Notes: a model not told the origin generated them from the sequence alone. A stretch of 64,000 nucleotides of DNA from Flavobacterium ammonificans (GCF_020886115.1 NZ_AP025185.1:372001-436000), one strand, 5' to 3'; shown: positions 26,395-36,426, counted from the stretch's first letter. Numbers and translations: made by a program.

Positions 26395-26985
26395 TTACTT
26401 CTCCTCATTTTTTTTCATCGCATGAAAATAGGCTGCGCGGCTTAAGGGTTCGTATTCTTCGGTTTCACCCAACATCACTAATTTATCATTATCGGTTTTT
26501 CTAAAACTATAATTGGCTAAATTCCCTGTTCGGGTGCAGACTGCATGTACTTTGGTTACATATTCGGCAGTAGCCATTAAAGCTGGCATAGGCCCAAAAG
26601 GATTTCCTTTAAAATCCATATCCAAACCCGCCACAATCACACGGATTCCGCGGTTAGCTAAATCATTGCAAACACGTACAATTTCATCATCAAAAAACTG
26701 GGCTTCGTCAATACCAACCACATCACAACCTTGAGCCAAAATCGCAATATTAGCTGCAGCTGGAACTGGGGTAGAACGAATTTCATTAGAGTCGTGGGAC
26801 ACCACCATTTCGTCATGATAACGAGTATCGACAGCAGGCTTGAATATCTCTACTTTTTGCTTGGCGAATTGAGCGCGCTTTAATCGGCGGATCAATTCCT
26901 CTGTTTTACCCGAAAACATAGAGCCGCAGATGACTTCAATCCAACCAAATTGTTCTTTATGATTTACTGTATTTTCAAGAAACAT
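26395..26985 (-). CDS. tdk: Thymidine kinase
   Basis: A 196-residue type II thymidine kinase that phosphorylates thymidine in the salvage pathway. The P-loop [15 protein letters not shown] and the catalytic DEAQFFD are present, as is the lasso-like substrate region near the C-terminus. The structural zinc site of the family normally uses two Cys pairs; here CTRT replaces the first CxxC and LSRA the second, so three of four cysteines are gone. Activity is still likely because the active-site residues are kept. Confidence 0.93.
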   Translation of the reverse strand: MFLENTVNHKEQFGWIEVICGSMFSGKTEELIRRLKRAQFAKQKVEIFKPAVDTRYHDEMVVSHDSNEIRSTPVPAAANIAILAQGCDVVGIDEAQFFDDEIVRVCNDLANRGIRVIVAGLDMDFKGNPFGPMPALMATAEYVTKVHAVCTRTGNLANYSFRKTDNDKLVMLGETEEYEPLSRAAYFHAMKKNEEK

Positions 26986-27176
26986 GCGCTATTTTTATAA
27001 CTTAAAAAAGGAATCGTTTTAATTCCTATTTAGGATTTCAATTGATTGTAAAATTTTATACTTTTACGTGATTCCAAATGTAAAAAAAAATTCTAAAGCA
27101 CCGTCCCTAGTTTACCGAAATAAAAACAAAAAATAGTACTCAAACCAAACAAGCCATATAGTTTAATTTTTACGAG

Positions 27177-28076
27177 ATGAAAAAAAGATTGGAAGCCGAT
27201 TTAATCAGCATTGCACACCGAATTTTACAATTAAAAAACAAGTCTGATATCAATCAATTGTATTTGGAATCGCAAAAATTATATGAAAAACTAGCGTTAT
27301 TGCGTTTTGTTGACGAGCATTTTGGCGATAGCAAACCTACCATTGGGCAAGTAGCAATAGAAGAAAAATTAGAAGCTGCTTTTGAAGCAATTGAAAATGA
27401 AGTGCCTACAGCCATCACCATAGAAGAAATTAACATTCCTGAAATTGAGGAAACTCCTGAATTGGTTCTTGAAGAAGAGGAACAAGAAGAAATGACCGAA
27501 ATGGAGGAGCCTGTTTTTGAAGAAAGCGAAGATTTGGAAACCTTAGATGATGAAGATGAAGAAGATACCGAAATGCCATTCATCCCAGCTTTTGAATTAG
27601 AAAAAGAGGAAGAGGAAGAATTAATCGAAGAAGCGCCAAAACAAGAAGCAGTTCAAATTTCTTTCGAAGAATTAATTGGCGGTGACTTTAGTGACGACCT
27701 TTTTGTAAAAGTAGAAAGTAACACTTTTGAAACTCCAATTGAAGAAGAGCAGGAGGTAGAAATAGAAGCTGTTGCATTTGATCTTGACGAAATGGAACTG
27801 CCTGAAGAAGAAACGTCTAAATCGGTATCGCTAAACGAAAAATTAGCCAAAGGAATCAACATTGATTTGAATGATAGAATCGCTTTTACCAAACATCTTT
27901 TTGGGAACGATCCTGAAGATTACAACCGAGTGTTGAACCAATTAATCACTTTTAACACCTTTTATGAAACCCGAGATTTCATTAGAGATATGGTAAAACC
28001 AGACTACAATAACTGGGAAGGAAAAGAAGAATACGAAGAACGTTTTATGGAAATTATCGAGAAAAAATTCTTGTAA
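27177..28076 (+). CDS. Acidic hypothetical protein
   Basis: A 299-residue soluble protein with no signal peptide. Residues 1-50 are a helical N-terminus with LISIAHRILQLKNKSDINQLYLES, residues 60-220 are extremely rich in Glu and Asp (low complexity), and residues 225-299 form a compact conserved-looking end with DLNDRIAFTKHLFGNDPEDYNRV. This layout recurs in Flavobacteriia next to rsmI, but I know no function. It is 32 bp upstream of rsmI on the same strand. Confidence 0.8.
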   Translation: MKKRLEADLISIAHRILQLKNKSDINQLYLESQKLYEKLALLRFVDEHFGDSKPTIGQVAIEEKLEAAFEAIENEVPTAITIEEINIPEIEETPELVLEEEEQEEMTEMEEPVFEESEDLETLDDEDEEDTEMPFIPAFELEKEEEEELIEEAPKQEAVQISFEELIGGDFSDDLFVKVESNTFETPIEEEQEVEIEAVAFDLDEMELPEEETSKSVSLNEKLAKGINIDLNDRIAFTKHLFGNDPEDYNRVLNQLITFNTFYETRDFIRDMVKPDYNNWEGKEEYEERFMEIIEKKFL

Positions 28077-28108
28077 TTCCCTTTTATTAATTGAATTTTT
28101 AGCCACGA

Positions 28109-28822
28109 ATGTCAAAATTATACATCGTTCCAACGCCTATTGGCAACCTCGAAGACATGACTTTTCGTGCTATTCGCATTTTGAAAGAAGTAGATTTAAT
28201 TCTTGCCGAAGATACTCGTACGAGTGGCAAATTATTGAAGCATTTTGAGATAAGCACCCATATGCACAGCCACCACATGCACAACGAGCACAAAACGGTG
28301 GAGAATATCATTACGCGATTACAAGCGGGAGAAAATATCGCCTTGATATCCGATGCGGGAACGCCAGCCATTTCTGACCCGGGTTTTTTATTGACCCGTG
28401 CTTGTATTGAAAAGGGTGTTGAAGTTGAATGTTTGCCTGGTGCTACCGCTTTTGTACCTGCTTTAGTAAATAGTGGTTTACCCAATGACAAGTTCGTTTT
28501 CGAAGGTTTTTTGCCTGATAAAAAAGGTAGACAAACTCGTTATTTGGCTTTGGCCGAAGAAACTAGAACGATGATTTTGTATGTTTCGCCACACAAATTA
28601 GTAAAAACATTGGCTGAATTTGTTACCTACTTTGGCGAAGACCGACCTGTTTCGGTTTCAAGAGAATTATCCAAACTCCACGAAGAAAATGTCAGAGGGA
28701 CGGTTAGAGAAGTCTTAACGCACTTCGAAAAAACAGCACCAAGAGGGGAAATCGTTGTGGTGGTGGGAGGAAAACCAGTAGTGAAAGAAGCAAAGAAAAA
28801 TAAATTTTCAGAAGAAGAATAA
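28109..28822 (+). CDS. rsmI: 16S rRNA (cytidine1402-2'-O)-methyltransferase
   Basis: A 237-residue tetrapyrrole-methylase-fold enzyme that methylates the ribose of C1402 in the decoding centre, together with RsmH. Motifs are IVPTPIGNLEDMTFRAI at the N-terminus, LAEDTRTSGKLL, and ALISDAGTPAISDPG. Its stop codon is directly followed by the ATG of the next gene. Confidence 0.95.
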   Translation: MSKLYIVPTPIGNLEDMTFRAIRILKEVDLILAEDTRTSGKLLKHFEISTHMHSHHMHNEHKTVENIITRLQAGENIALISDAGTPAISDPGFLLTRACIEKGVEVECLPGATAFVPALVNSGLPNDKFVFEGFLPDKKGRQTRYLALAEETRTMILYVSPHKLVKTLAEFVTYFGEDRPVSVSRELSKLHEENVRGTVREVLTHFEKTAPRGEIVVVVGGKPVVKEAKKNKFSEEE

Positions 28823-29878
28823 ATGAATATCCCTAAAGTAATCGTCATAGGAGCTGGATTAAGTGGACTTACATGTGGTTATTTATTACAGAAAAAAGGT
28901 ATTCATGTTACCCTTTTGGAAGCCAACACACGAATTGGTGGACGTATCGAAACTCGAAAAGGCTCAACAGACGCAACAGTTGAAATGGGAGCAACCTGGT
29001 TTAGTAAACTGCACCCTAACCTTTTTCAATTGTTAGACGAATTAGAATTAGGCTATTTTAAACAACATACTCAAGGTATTTCGTTGTTTGAAACGATGTC
29101 ATTTGTACCCCCACAAAAATTTGAAATTTCAGAATTTGAAGAACCTTCTTTTCGCATAAAAGGAGGTACCCAAAACTTAATTGAAAAACTAGCTGAAAGC
29201 ATTGGGCATGAAAATATAAAAAAACAAACAAAAGTAATCGCTGTACACGAAGTTGGGAACCAAATGGAAGTGTTGGATCAAAACGGAACAGACTATATCA
29301 CTGATTGTGTGATCACTACTTTACCCCCCAACTTAATGGTGAATACCTTATCATTCAGCCCACCACTTCCAGAAAACCTAGTAAATTTGGCCAAAAAAAC
29401 CCATACTTGGATGGGAGAATCTATAAAATTTGCTGTAGAATACGCCACCCCATTTTGGAAAGAAAATAATCATTCTGGCACCTTATTTAGCCAAGCCAGC
29501 ATCATTACCGAGATGTATGACCATAGTACATTTGACAATTCAGGTTTTGCGTTGAAAGGATTTTTAAATGGTGCTACTAACCTACTTTCAGTAGAAGAAA
29601 GAAAAACAAAAGTGATTGCACAATTGAAAAAATTATTCGGTTCAGATGCTGAGAACTTTGTGGCATACCATGAAAAAGTGTGGCGCGATGAACCGCTTAC
29701 ATTTAGTAATTACGAACATTTAGTAATGGCCCACCAAAACAACGGACATCAACTCTATCAAAATTCATTTTTAAATAATAAATTATATATTTCGGGTTCC
29801 GAAACGGCTACGCAACATCCAGGATATATGGAAGGTGCGATAATTGCAGCAAAAAATATAGCCTCACAATTTTCATAA
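28823..29878 (+). CDS. FAD-dependent amine oxidase-like flavoprotein
   Basis: A 351-residue flavoprotein. The dinucleotide-binding motif VIGAGLSGLTCGYLLQ is at the N-terminus, followed by LLEANTRIGGRIETR, the usual second flavin contact, and a C-terminal SGSETATQHPGYMEGAI segment that closes the FAD site. This is the monoamine-oxidase/phytoene-desaturase-like group. The substrate is unknown. It starts immediately after rsmI and is followed 12 bp later by the HopJ gene. Confidence 0.88.
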   Translation: MNIPKVIVIGAGLSGLTCGYLLQKKGIHVTLLEANTRIGGRIETRKGSTDATVEMGATWFSKLHPNLFQLLDELELGYFKQHTQGISLFETMSFVPPQKFEISEFEEPSFRIKGGTQNLIEKLAESIGHENIKKQTKVIAVHEVGNQMEVLDQNGTDYITDCVITTLPPNLMVNTLSFSPPLPENLVNLAKKTHTWMGESIKFAVEYATPFWKENNHSGTLFSQASIITEMYDHSTFDNSGFALKGFLNGATNLLSVEERKTKVIAQLKKLFGSDAENFVAYHEKVWRDEPLTFSNYEHLVMAHQNNGHQLYQNSFLNNKLYISGSETATQHPGYMEGAIIAAKNIASQFS

Positions 29879-29890
29879 AATATAGAAATC

Positions 29891-30235
29891 ATGACAATAC
29901 AAGCCTTTTTAGAAAAACTAAAACAAACCCCTGAAGCCATTACTTTTGCAGAGACTATTGCAACGATTGAAAGTAATTATGAGTTTACGCCTACTGCTTT
30001 TCAGAATGGCAACCAACACAATGGCGCAGGAGAAAATTCAGGTTCTTGTAAGTTATTTGCTTTCGCCAAAATCCAAAAATTGACCCAAGTGGAAACTTTA
30101 GCTTGCTTTGGCGCCTATTATTTTGAAGAAGTCTTGGGCGACCCAGAAGGAACCAACCACCAAAATATTCGTAATTTTATGCAATCAGGCTGGAACGGAA
30201 TCCAATTTGAAGGAGAAGCATTAACATTGAAGTAA
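29891..30235 (+). CDS. HopJ-type III effector family protein
   Basis: A 114-residue soluble protein that matches the HopJ family by its pattern: FAETIATIESNYEFTPTAF, NGAGENSGSCKLFAFA and CFGAYYFEEVLGDPEG. Despite the family name (a Pseudomonas effector), most members are chromosomal housekeeping-like proteins in bacteria without type III secretion. Function is unknown. It is co-directional with its neighbours and 19 bp before recJ. Confidence 0.85.
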   Translation: MTIQAFLEKLKQTPEAITFAETIATIESNYEFTPTAFQNGNQHNGAGENSGSCKLFAFAKIQKLTQVETLACFGAYYFEEVLGDPEGTNHQNIRNFMQSGWNGIQFEGEALTLK

Positions 30236-30254
30236 ACCCAAATCCCAAATCATC

Positions 30255-31943
30255 ATGCGTTGGACAATCAAACCAAAACCTGCAAAAGAACAAGTAGATC
30301 AACTCGCCCAAGAATTAAATGTTGATTCTTTGGTTGCTACTTTATTGATTCAGCGTGGCATTACCACTTTTGACCAAGCGAAAACTTTTTTCCGCCCATC
30401 GCTAGATCATTTGCATGATCCGTTCTTGATGAAAGATATGGAGGTTGCCGTAAACCGAATCGAAAATGCGATTGCCAATCAAGAAAATATTTTGATTTTT
30501 GGGGATTATGATGTAGACGGAACTACTGCAGTGTCTTTAGTCTCTTCCTATTTAAAAAGTTTTTATCCCAATATTGTGACCTATATTCCGGATCGCTATG
30601 CCGAAGGATATGGGATTTCGTTTCAAGGCGTTGACTTTGCCGAAGACAATGGTTTTACGTTAATCATTGCTTTGGACTGCGGAATCAAATCCATTGATCA
30701 TGTGGCCTACGCCAAAGAAAAAAATATCGATTTTATCATTTGCGATCACCACAGACCTGGAGATTCCTTGCCCGATGCCGTTGCTATTTTGGATCCGAAA
30801 AGAGACGATTGTACTTACCCCTATGACGAATTGTGCGGTTGCGGAGTGGGTTTCAAATTGATTCAGGCCTTGAGCCAAAATCGCAATCAAACTATAGACG
30901 ATTTAATTCCGTATTTGGATTTAGTCGCCACAGCTATTGCAGCCGATATTGTTCCAATTACAGGTGAAAACCGAGTATTAGCGCATTTTGGTTTGCAAGT
31001 AATCAACGAAGCGCCAAGACCTGGAATTCAAGCCTTGATTCAACAAATTAAAAAACAAACGCTCACCATAACCGATGTGGTTTTTGTCATTGCTCCCCGA
31101 ATTAACGCAGCGGGACGTATTAAACACGGCAATCATGCAGTAGAATTATTGACCGAATTTAATTTGGCACAAGCCCAACAATTTGCCAAAGAAATTGAAG
31201 ATTACAATTCAGAACGCAAAGGTTTGGACAAACAAATTACTCAAGAAGCCTTGTTGCAAATCGAAGAAAACCAAGAACAAGAACGTTTTACCACAGTGGT
31301 TTTTCAAGAGAATTGGCACAAAGGTGTTATCGGAATAGTTGCTTCGCGATTGATAGAAACCTACTACCGACCTACTTTAGTTTTCACTCAGAGTGGCGAT
31401 AAATACGCAGCATCGGCGCGTTCTGTACGAGGTTTTGACGTTTACAATGCGTTAGAAGCGTGTTCCGAACATTTGGAGCAATTTGGAGGACATATGTATG
31501 CCGCAGGAATGACATTGAAGGCTGAGAATTATGACGCTTTCAAAAATGCTTTTGAAAAAGTGGTGCAAGAATCCATTGATCCTGAATTGCTCACTCCTGA
31601 AATCGAGCTAGATGCCGAAATTGATTTTTCAGAAATTACTCCAAAACTCGTTCGGATTTTAAAACAGTTTGAGCCATTTGGACCAGAAAATATGACGCCC
31701 GTTTTTGTTACTAAAAATGCAATTGATACGGGTTATCCAAAATTCATGGGCGCTAATCAAGAACACATTCGCCTTTTTGTAAAGCAAAATAATTCAGAAG
31801 GTTTTGCTGCCATTGGTTTTAACCTAGCCCATAAAAAAGATTTAGTCGCCAATAGAAACCCATTTCAAATGGCGTATTGCATCGATGAAAACGAATGGAA
31901 CGGCCAATTGAGCCTACAACTCCGACTAAAAGATATACAATAA
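30255..31943 (+). CDS. recJ: Single-stranded-DNA-specific exonuclease RecJ
   Basis: A 562-residue DHH-family 5'-3' exonuclease acting in recombination and mismatch repair. Metal motifs visible are FGDYDVDGTT, LDCGIKS, CDHHRPGD and the DHHA1 motif GGHMYAAGM, with a C-terminal OB fold. The length is typical. Its stop codon overlaps the start of the MFS gene (TAATG). Confidence 0.96.
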   Translation: MRWTIKPKPAKEQVDQLAQELNVDSLVATLLIQRGITTFDQAKTFFRPSLDHLHDPFLMKDMEVAVNRIENAIANQENILIFGDYDVDGTTAVSLVSSYLKSFYPNIVTYIPDRYAEGYGISFQGVDFAEDNGFTLIIALDCGIKSIDHVAYAKEKNIDFIICDHHRPGDSLPDAVAILDPKRDDCTYPYDELCGCGVGFKLIQALSQNRNQTIDDLIPYLDLVATAIAADIVPITGENRVLAHFGLQVINEAPRPGIQALIQQIKKQTLTITDVVFVIAPRINAAGRIKHGNHAVELLTEFNLAQAQQFAKEIEDYNSERKGLDKQITQEALLQIEENQEQERFTTVVFQENWHKGVIGIVASRLIETYYRPTLVFTQSGDKYAASARSVRGFDVYNALEACSEHLEQFGGHMYAAGMTLKAENYDAFKNAFEKVVQESIDPELLTPEIELDAEIDFSEITPKLVRILKQFEPFGPENMTPVFVTKNAIDTGYPKFMGANQEHIRLFVKQNNSEGFAAIGFNLAHKKDLVANRNPFQMAYCIDENEWNGQLSLQLRLKDIQ

Positions 31944-33214
31944 TGAAAGTAAAAAACGACCCATACGAAGCCTTACGCTATAGCGAATTCAATGTTTTTT
32001 TAATCTTGCGTTTCGCCATGGTTTTTGCTTGGTCAATGCAATTTATTGTCATTGAATGGCAGGTCTATAGTTTGACCAAAAGTGCCTTATCATTGGGAAT
32101 TATTGGGCTAATGGAAATTATTCCAGCAATAGGAATGGCTTTATTTGCGGGGCATATTGTCGATCAAAAGGAGAAAAAAAGCATGCTCTTCAAGTGTATT
32201 ATGGGTTTTTCGGTAATTAGTTTAGGATTATTTTTAGTGACATGGCCCGCAGTTGTTCAAGATTGGTCAAATCAAACTATATTGTACACTATTTATTTCT
32301 TGGTTTTTTTGGGTGGAATAGTTCGTTCTTTTTTAGGTCCTACTATATTTTCACTACTATCGTTAATTGTTCCTAAAAAAGCCTATTCTAATGCGGCCAC
32401 TTGGAGCAGTTCGGTTTGGCAAATAGCTTCCGTTTTAGGACCTGCCATTGCAGGGTTTTCGATTACTTGGATTGGCATTCATTGGTCGATGAGTATTGTA
32501 TTAGGATTTTCGGTAATTGCATTAATTGCTTTAGCAAAAATTGGCACCAAACCTATTATGAATCCAAAAATTGGCGAACCAGTGATGCAAAGTTTGAAGG
32601 AAGGAGTCAAATTTGTGTTCCAAAATAAAGTGATTTTAGGCGCGCTTTCATTAGATATGATTGCGGTCTTATTTGGTGGTGCAGTAGCCTTATTGCCTAT
32701 TTTCGCCCAAGATATTTTAAATGTAGGTTCAGAAGGTTTTGGGATTTTGCGTGCGGCACCCGCTATTGGAGCTTTCTTAACAATGTTCGTGTCGGCTTAT
32801 GTACCGATGAATAAAAATGCGGGGATGAAATTGTTGGTAGCCATTTTTGCTTTTGGCGTATGTATTATAGTCTTTGGATTGTCCACTATTTTCTGGTTAT
32901 CTGTTTTTGCCTTGTTTATGAGCGGTGTGGTAGATGGAATTTCTGTGGTAATTCGCCAAACGATTTTACAACTCAAAACTCCAGATCATATGCGCGGACG
33001 AGTAGCGGCAGTAAACTCTATTTTTGTGGGTTCGTCAAACGAATTAGGGGCTTTTGAAAGTGGATTGACAGCTAAATTAATGGGAACAGTTACCGCAGTG
33101 GTTTTTGGCGGAAGCATGACATTACTGACTGTTTTGATTACAGGAATATCTTCGCCTACCTTTAGAAAATTGGATTTAGAAAAAGACTTAGAAGAGCATC
33201 GAAAAGAGGAGTAG
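31943..33214 (+). CDS. MFS transporter
   Basis: A 423-residue major facilitator with about 12 transmembrane helices. The ATG at 31943 overlaps the recJ stop codon; a longer frame begins inside recJ but its extra residues are hydrophilic and unlikely. The motif between helices 2 and 3 is reduced to GHIVDQKEKKSML. The pattern is that of the MFS_3 / enterobactin exporter (EntS)-like group. The substrate cannot be inferred. Confidence 0.9.
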   Translation: MKVKNDPYEALRYSEFNVFLILRFAMVFAWSMQFIVIEWQVYSLTKSALSLGIIGLMEIIPAIGMALFAGHIVDQKEKKSMLFKCIMGFSVISLGLFLVTWPAVVQDWSNQTILYTIYFLVFLGGIVRSFLGPTIFSLLSLIVPKKAYSNAATWSSSVWQIASVLGPAIAGFSITWIGIHWSMSIVLGFSVIALIALAKIGTKPIMNPKIGEPVMQSLKEGVKFVFQNKVILGALSLDMIAVLFGGAVALLPIFAQDILNVGSEGFGILRAAPAIGAFLTMFVSAYVPMNKNAGMKLLVAIFAFGVCIIVFGLSTIFWLSVFALFMSGVVDGISVVIRQTILQLKTPDHMRGRVAAVNSIFVGSSNELGAFESGLTAKLMGTVTAVVFGGSMTLLTVLITGISSPTFRKLDLEKDLEEHRKEE

Positions 33215-33292
33215 ATTGATTTAAAATTAGTTGGAATGTAACAATTTGTAGTAAAGAAATACTAATTGCACAATCTTAAAAAATTATTATTT

Positions 33293-34006
33293 ATGAAATT
33301 TAATTTGGACCTTCCTGAAAAAGGAACTAAGAATTTATTTGTTTATTTGAGTTTTTTATTAATTGCACTTATTGGTATTTTCTATGGTAATTCCATTAAA
33401 ACCGAATTTGAATTTTTACGTATTTGGGACACTTCAAATATTCTGTTGCTGCTTTTAGGAGTTCCTTTTTTATTTTTATTTGAACGTTTGCACATTCCAA
33501 ATTTTTGGGAGAACAAAATTGCAATCAAACACAAGCTTTATCTTCCAATTGCAATTGGTGCTATTTTCGGCTTACTTGACATTTTTGTGATAAAAGTTTT
33601 AATGCATCCAGAGCCTTATTCATCTCTTCCTCCTTACTTACAGCCTTTTCCCTATTCTTTCTTTTTATTTTTTTCAGGCGCATTAGAAATTGAGGTTTTT
33701 TATAGATTAATTCCGATATCACTAATCTTATTGCTCTCTTTAGTTATAAAAAAGAATAGCTATTCCAATTATTTCTTTTGGATTGCTGCTGTATTAACTG
33801 CAATTAGAGAACCGTTAGAGCAATTACCATCAGAAGGTACTTTTCTCATAATATATTCTTTATTTACAGGTTTTCTAATGAACTTTTTACAAGCTATTTA
33901 CTTTAAAAAATATGGCTTTTTAAGCTGTCTTTTTATTCGACTTGGGCATTACCTTTTTTGGCATATTCTTTTAGGTGTCTATGTTGAATTTTTTGAAATT
34001 GTTTAG
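33293..34006 (+). CDS. Polytopic membrane protein, possibly CPBP-like
   Basis: About 237 residues from the ATG at 33293; a TTG at 33266 would add nine residues. It has about seven hydrophobic segments. GALEIEVFYRLIP resembles the ExxxR motif of CPBP (CAAX-type) intramembrane proteases, and the late LFIRLGHYLFWHIL could be the histidine-bearing helix. The EE pair of the classic motif is reduced to EIE. I give a CPBP-like role only tentatively. Confidence 0.55.
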   Translation: MKFNLDLPEKGTKNLFVYLSFLLIALIGIFYGNSIKTEFEFLRIWDTSNILLLLLGVPFLFLFERLHIPNFWENKIAIKHKLYLPIAIGAIFGLLDIFVIKVLMHPEPYSSLPPYLQPFPYSFFLFFSGALEIEVFYRLIPISLILLLSLVIKKNSYSNYFFWIAAVLTAIREPLEQLPSEGTFLIIYSLFTGFLMNFLQAIYFKKYGFLSCLFIRLGHYLFWHILLGVYVEFFEIV

Positions 34007-34029
34007 CTTTTATATTTATATAAATAACT

Positions 34030-34392
34030 ATGAACACCACACCAGAACACAACGAAAGAATTGCCAAGATGACTTTTGCTTCAGTCTATCCACTATATCT
34101 TGCCAAAGTGGAACGAAAAGGAAGAGCCAAAGAAGAATTGCATCAAGTAATTACTTGGCTGACGGGATTTGAAGATACTAAACTTCACCAACTGATAGAT
34201 GAAAAAGTTACTTTTGAAACCTTTTTTGAAAGAGCGCAGTTGAACTCAAAAGCAGAATTAATTACAGGAACCATTTGTGGTTATAAAATTGAAGAAATTG
34301 AAAATCCCTTAACCAAACAAGTACGGTATTTGGATAAGTTAGTCGATGAATTGGCTAAAGGCAAAAAAATGGAAAAAATTCTAAGAGCGTAA
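34030..34392 (+). CDS. DUF2200 family protein
   Basis: A 120-residue cytoplasmic protein that matches the DUF2200 family through its N-terminal MTFASVYPLYLAKVERKGR and ITWLTGF, and the C-terminal RYLDKLVDELAKGK segment. The function is unknown. It lies 23 bp after the membrane protein gene and converges on lpxH. Confidence 0.87.
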   Translation: MNTTPEHNERIAKMTFASVYPLYLAKVERKGRAKEELHQVITWLTGFEDTKLHQLIDEKVTFETFFERAQLNSKAELITGTICGYKIEEIENPLTKQVRYLDKLVDELAKGKKMEKILRA

Positions 34393-34401
34393 ATCGCTGA
34401 C

Positions 34402-35157
34402 TTATTCGTATTTTTTAATTTCGAAGGTATCTCCATCAAAAACGCCATAGGTAAAATAGGAAATCCAATCGCCTAAATTGACATAGTCTGAATTATTACC
34501 TAAAGGAAATACCATCGGTAAGTGACGGTGACCAAAGATAAGGTAATTGTAGTGTTTGGTTTCGAGTTTGCGCTTGGCATATTGAATCAGCCATTCGTTT
34601 TCTTCGCCCAAGAATACTACATCTTCAGCACCCGAAATCAATTTGTTTTTCACTGAAAGGTATTGCGCTAAGCCCACACCTAAATCCGGATGCAACCAAC
34701 GGAAAAACCATTTAGCCACTGGATTAGTAAACACTTTCTTCATGCGTTTGTACCCTTTATCGCCAGGTCCTTTGCCATCGCCATGCCCTATCAAAAAAGT
34801 TTTGTCGCCAAAAGTAAATTCTTGATTGTCGCGGTATACCGGGATGTTCAATTCTTTCTGAAAATAATCTTCCATCCACAGATCGTGGTTACCCACAAAG
34901 AAATAGATTGGGATTCCGCTGTCGCGAATTTCAGCTAATTTGCCCAAAATACGTACAAATCCTTTGGGAACTACCGTTTTGTATTCAAACCAAAAATCAA
35001 ACAAATCTCCCAATAAAAAAATAGCTTCGGCATCTTGTTTTACTTCGTCTAGCCAAGCCACAAATTTTTGTTCTCTAGGAAAACTCAATTCGGCTGTTGG
35101 CGCTCCAAAATGCTGATCAGAAGCAAAATATATTTTTTTATTGTTAGTTAATGACAT
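34402..35157 (-). CDS. lpxH: UDP-2,3-diacylglucosamine diphosphatase
   Basis: A calcineurin-like metallophosphatase of 251 residues (start MSLTNNKKIYFASDQHFG). It would hydrolyse UDP-diacylglucosamine to lipid X in lipid A synthesis. The motifs are ASDQHFG, GDLFDFWFEY, GNHDLW, GHGDGKGPGDKGYK and GHRHLP. A longer start at 35199 overlaps queD and is not preferred. It lies 10 bp downstream of the queD-like gene on the same strand. Confidence 0.9.
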   Translation of the reverse strand: MSLTNNKKIYFASDQHFGAPTAELSFPREQKFVAWLDEVKQDAEAIFLLGDLFDFWFEYKTVVPKGFVRILGKLAEIRDSGIPIYFFVGNHDLWMEDYFQKELNIPVYRDNQEFTFGDKTFLIGHGDGKGPGDKGYKRMKKVFTNPVAKWFFRWLHPDLGVGLAQYLSVKNKLISGAEDVVFLGEENEWLIQYAKRKLETKHYNYLIFGHRHLPMVFPLGNNSDYVNLGDWISYFTYGVFDGDTFEIKKYE

Positions 35158-35167
35158 CCGTGTAGAA

Positions 35168-35620
35168 TTACAAATTATCGCTGGCAAACCACTCTGCAAA
35201 TGAAGTCTCGGTTTCCTGAAGTTTTAACGAAAAAAGAGCAATTCCTTCTGGCAATCTATTCTTAATGCGTTGCGCAAAATCAATCACCATATTTTCACTT
35301 GTAGGTTGGTAGTCGACTAAAATTACGTGATGACCACGGGTTTTTAATTCGTTTGCCAACTCAATATGAGGAGTTGTTTCATTAAATACTGTAGCATGAT
35401 CAAACTGGTCCACAATTTCTTCTTTCACGATTTTTTTCAAATCAGTAAAATCAATCACCATACCAAATTTGACGTTGGAACGATCCAAAATAGGTTTCCC
35501 AATAACAGTTACAGATAATTTATAACTGTGTCCGTGCACGTTTTTACATTTGCCATCATAGCCATATAAAGCGTGACCGGTTTCGAAACTGAATTGTTTG
35601 GTGATTCTAATATTGCTCAT
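35168..35620 (-). CDS. queD: 6-carboxytetrahydropterin synthase / PTPS family
   Basis: A 150-residue T-fold enzyme of the 6-pyruvoyl-tetrahydropterin synthase family. The zinc ligands are in FETGHALYGY and CKNVHGHSYKL, the acid-base His is in FDHATVFNE, and the pterin-anchoring Glu follows in the PTSENM segment and in LKLQETETSFAEW. QueD makes the precursor of queuosine. A true PTPS role in biopterin synthesis cannot be excluded by eye, but QueD is the usual bacterial assignment. Confidence 0.88.
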   Translation of the reverse strand: MSNIRITKQFSFETGHALYGYDGKCKNVHGHSYKLSVTVIGKPILDRSNVKFGMVIDFTDLKKIVKEEIVDQFDHATVFNETTPHIELANELKTRGHHVILVDYQPTSENMVIDFAQRIKNRLPEGIALFSLKLQETETSFAEWFASDNL

Positions 35621-35664
35621 TCCATTGTGTATTTGACTGCAAACTTACGAAAATAATTGGGCTA

Positions 35665-36426
35665 TTAGTTTCTTTTTAAAGCCAATTTGGTTGCCTCGGA
35701 AAGTACTAATTTCCCAGAAATCGATGCTCTTTCAAGCAGTAAATTGTCCCAATGATCTGTTCCTTCCCAAAGCACTTTTTTCATTGCCGATAAAGCTTCA
35801 GGATTATAGGATGCTATATGATGTGCTAATTCTAGTACTGCTTTATCTAGTTTTTCGATAGATTCAAAGGTTTTGGCATACAGCCCTTTTTCATGAGCCC
35901 AAGCTGCCGGTTTCCATTCTTGTGCGGTTAAAGTTAGTTCGGCTAAAGCTGTTTTCCCTATTTTCCTAGACACTGCAGGTTCGATTACAAAAGGTCCGAT
36001 ACCTATCGCCAATTCCGATAATTTAATACTGGCTTCTTGGCTTGCCAAAACATAATCACAAGCTGCGGCAATACCAACTCCGCCACCAACTGCTTTTCCT
36101 TGCACTCGGCCTATAATGAGTTTTGAACATTTCCGCATCGCATTGATCAAGTGAGCAAAGCCAGAAAAAAACGATTTCCCTTCGGATTCGTTTGTGACCG
36201 CTAACAATTCGTCAAATGAAGCCCCTGCGCAAAAAGCAGCAGTACCTTGACTCTTTAAAACCAATACAGTCACTTCTGAATTATGTCCTAAATCATCAAT
36301 AGTTTTGGTTAGTTCTTGTAACAACTGTGCTGGAAATGAATTACTAGCAGGATGGCCAAATTCAATCGTGGCGATTTTTGCATCGATAGAAACGGTTATA
36401 GTACCTGTTGCATTTTGTAATGACAT
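35665..36426 (-). CDS. Enoyl-CoA hydratase/isomerase family protein
   Basis: A 253-residue crotonase-fold protein. The oxyanion-hole segments are AAFCAGASFDELL and GRVQGKAVGGGVGIAAACD, followed by SIKLSELAIGIGPF and AHEKGLYAKTF. Crotonases catalyse hydration, isomerisation or C-C cleavage of acyl-CoA thioesters. In Flavobacteriia genes like this are often assigned to aromatic or fatty acid degradation, but the exact substrate is unknown. It is the first gene of the leftward run with queD and lpxH. Confidence 0.88.
   Translation of the reverse strand: MSLQNATGTITVSIDAKIATIEFGHPASNSFPAQLLQELTKTIDDLGHNSEVTVLVLKSQGTAAFCAGASFDELLAVTNESEGKSFFSGFAHLINAMRKCSKLIIGRVQGKAVGGGVGIAAACDYVLASQEASIKLSELAIGIGPFVIEPAVSRKIGKTALAELTLTAQEWKPAAWAHEKGLYAKTFESIEKLDKAVLELAHHIASYNPEALSAMKKVLWEGTDHWDNLLLERASISGKLVLSEATKLALKRN

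Noticed and set aside
27254..27583. Ser-rich minus-strand ORF
   Set aside because: Complement of the Glu-rich codons of the acidic protein at 27177-28076.
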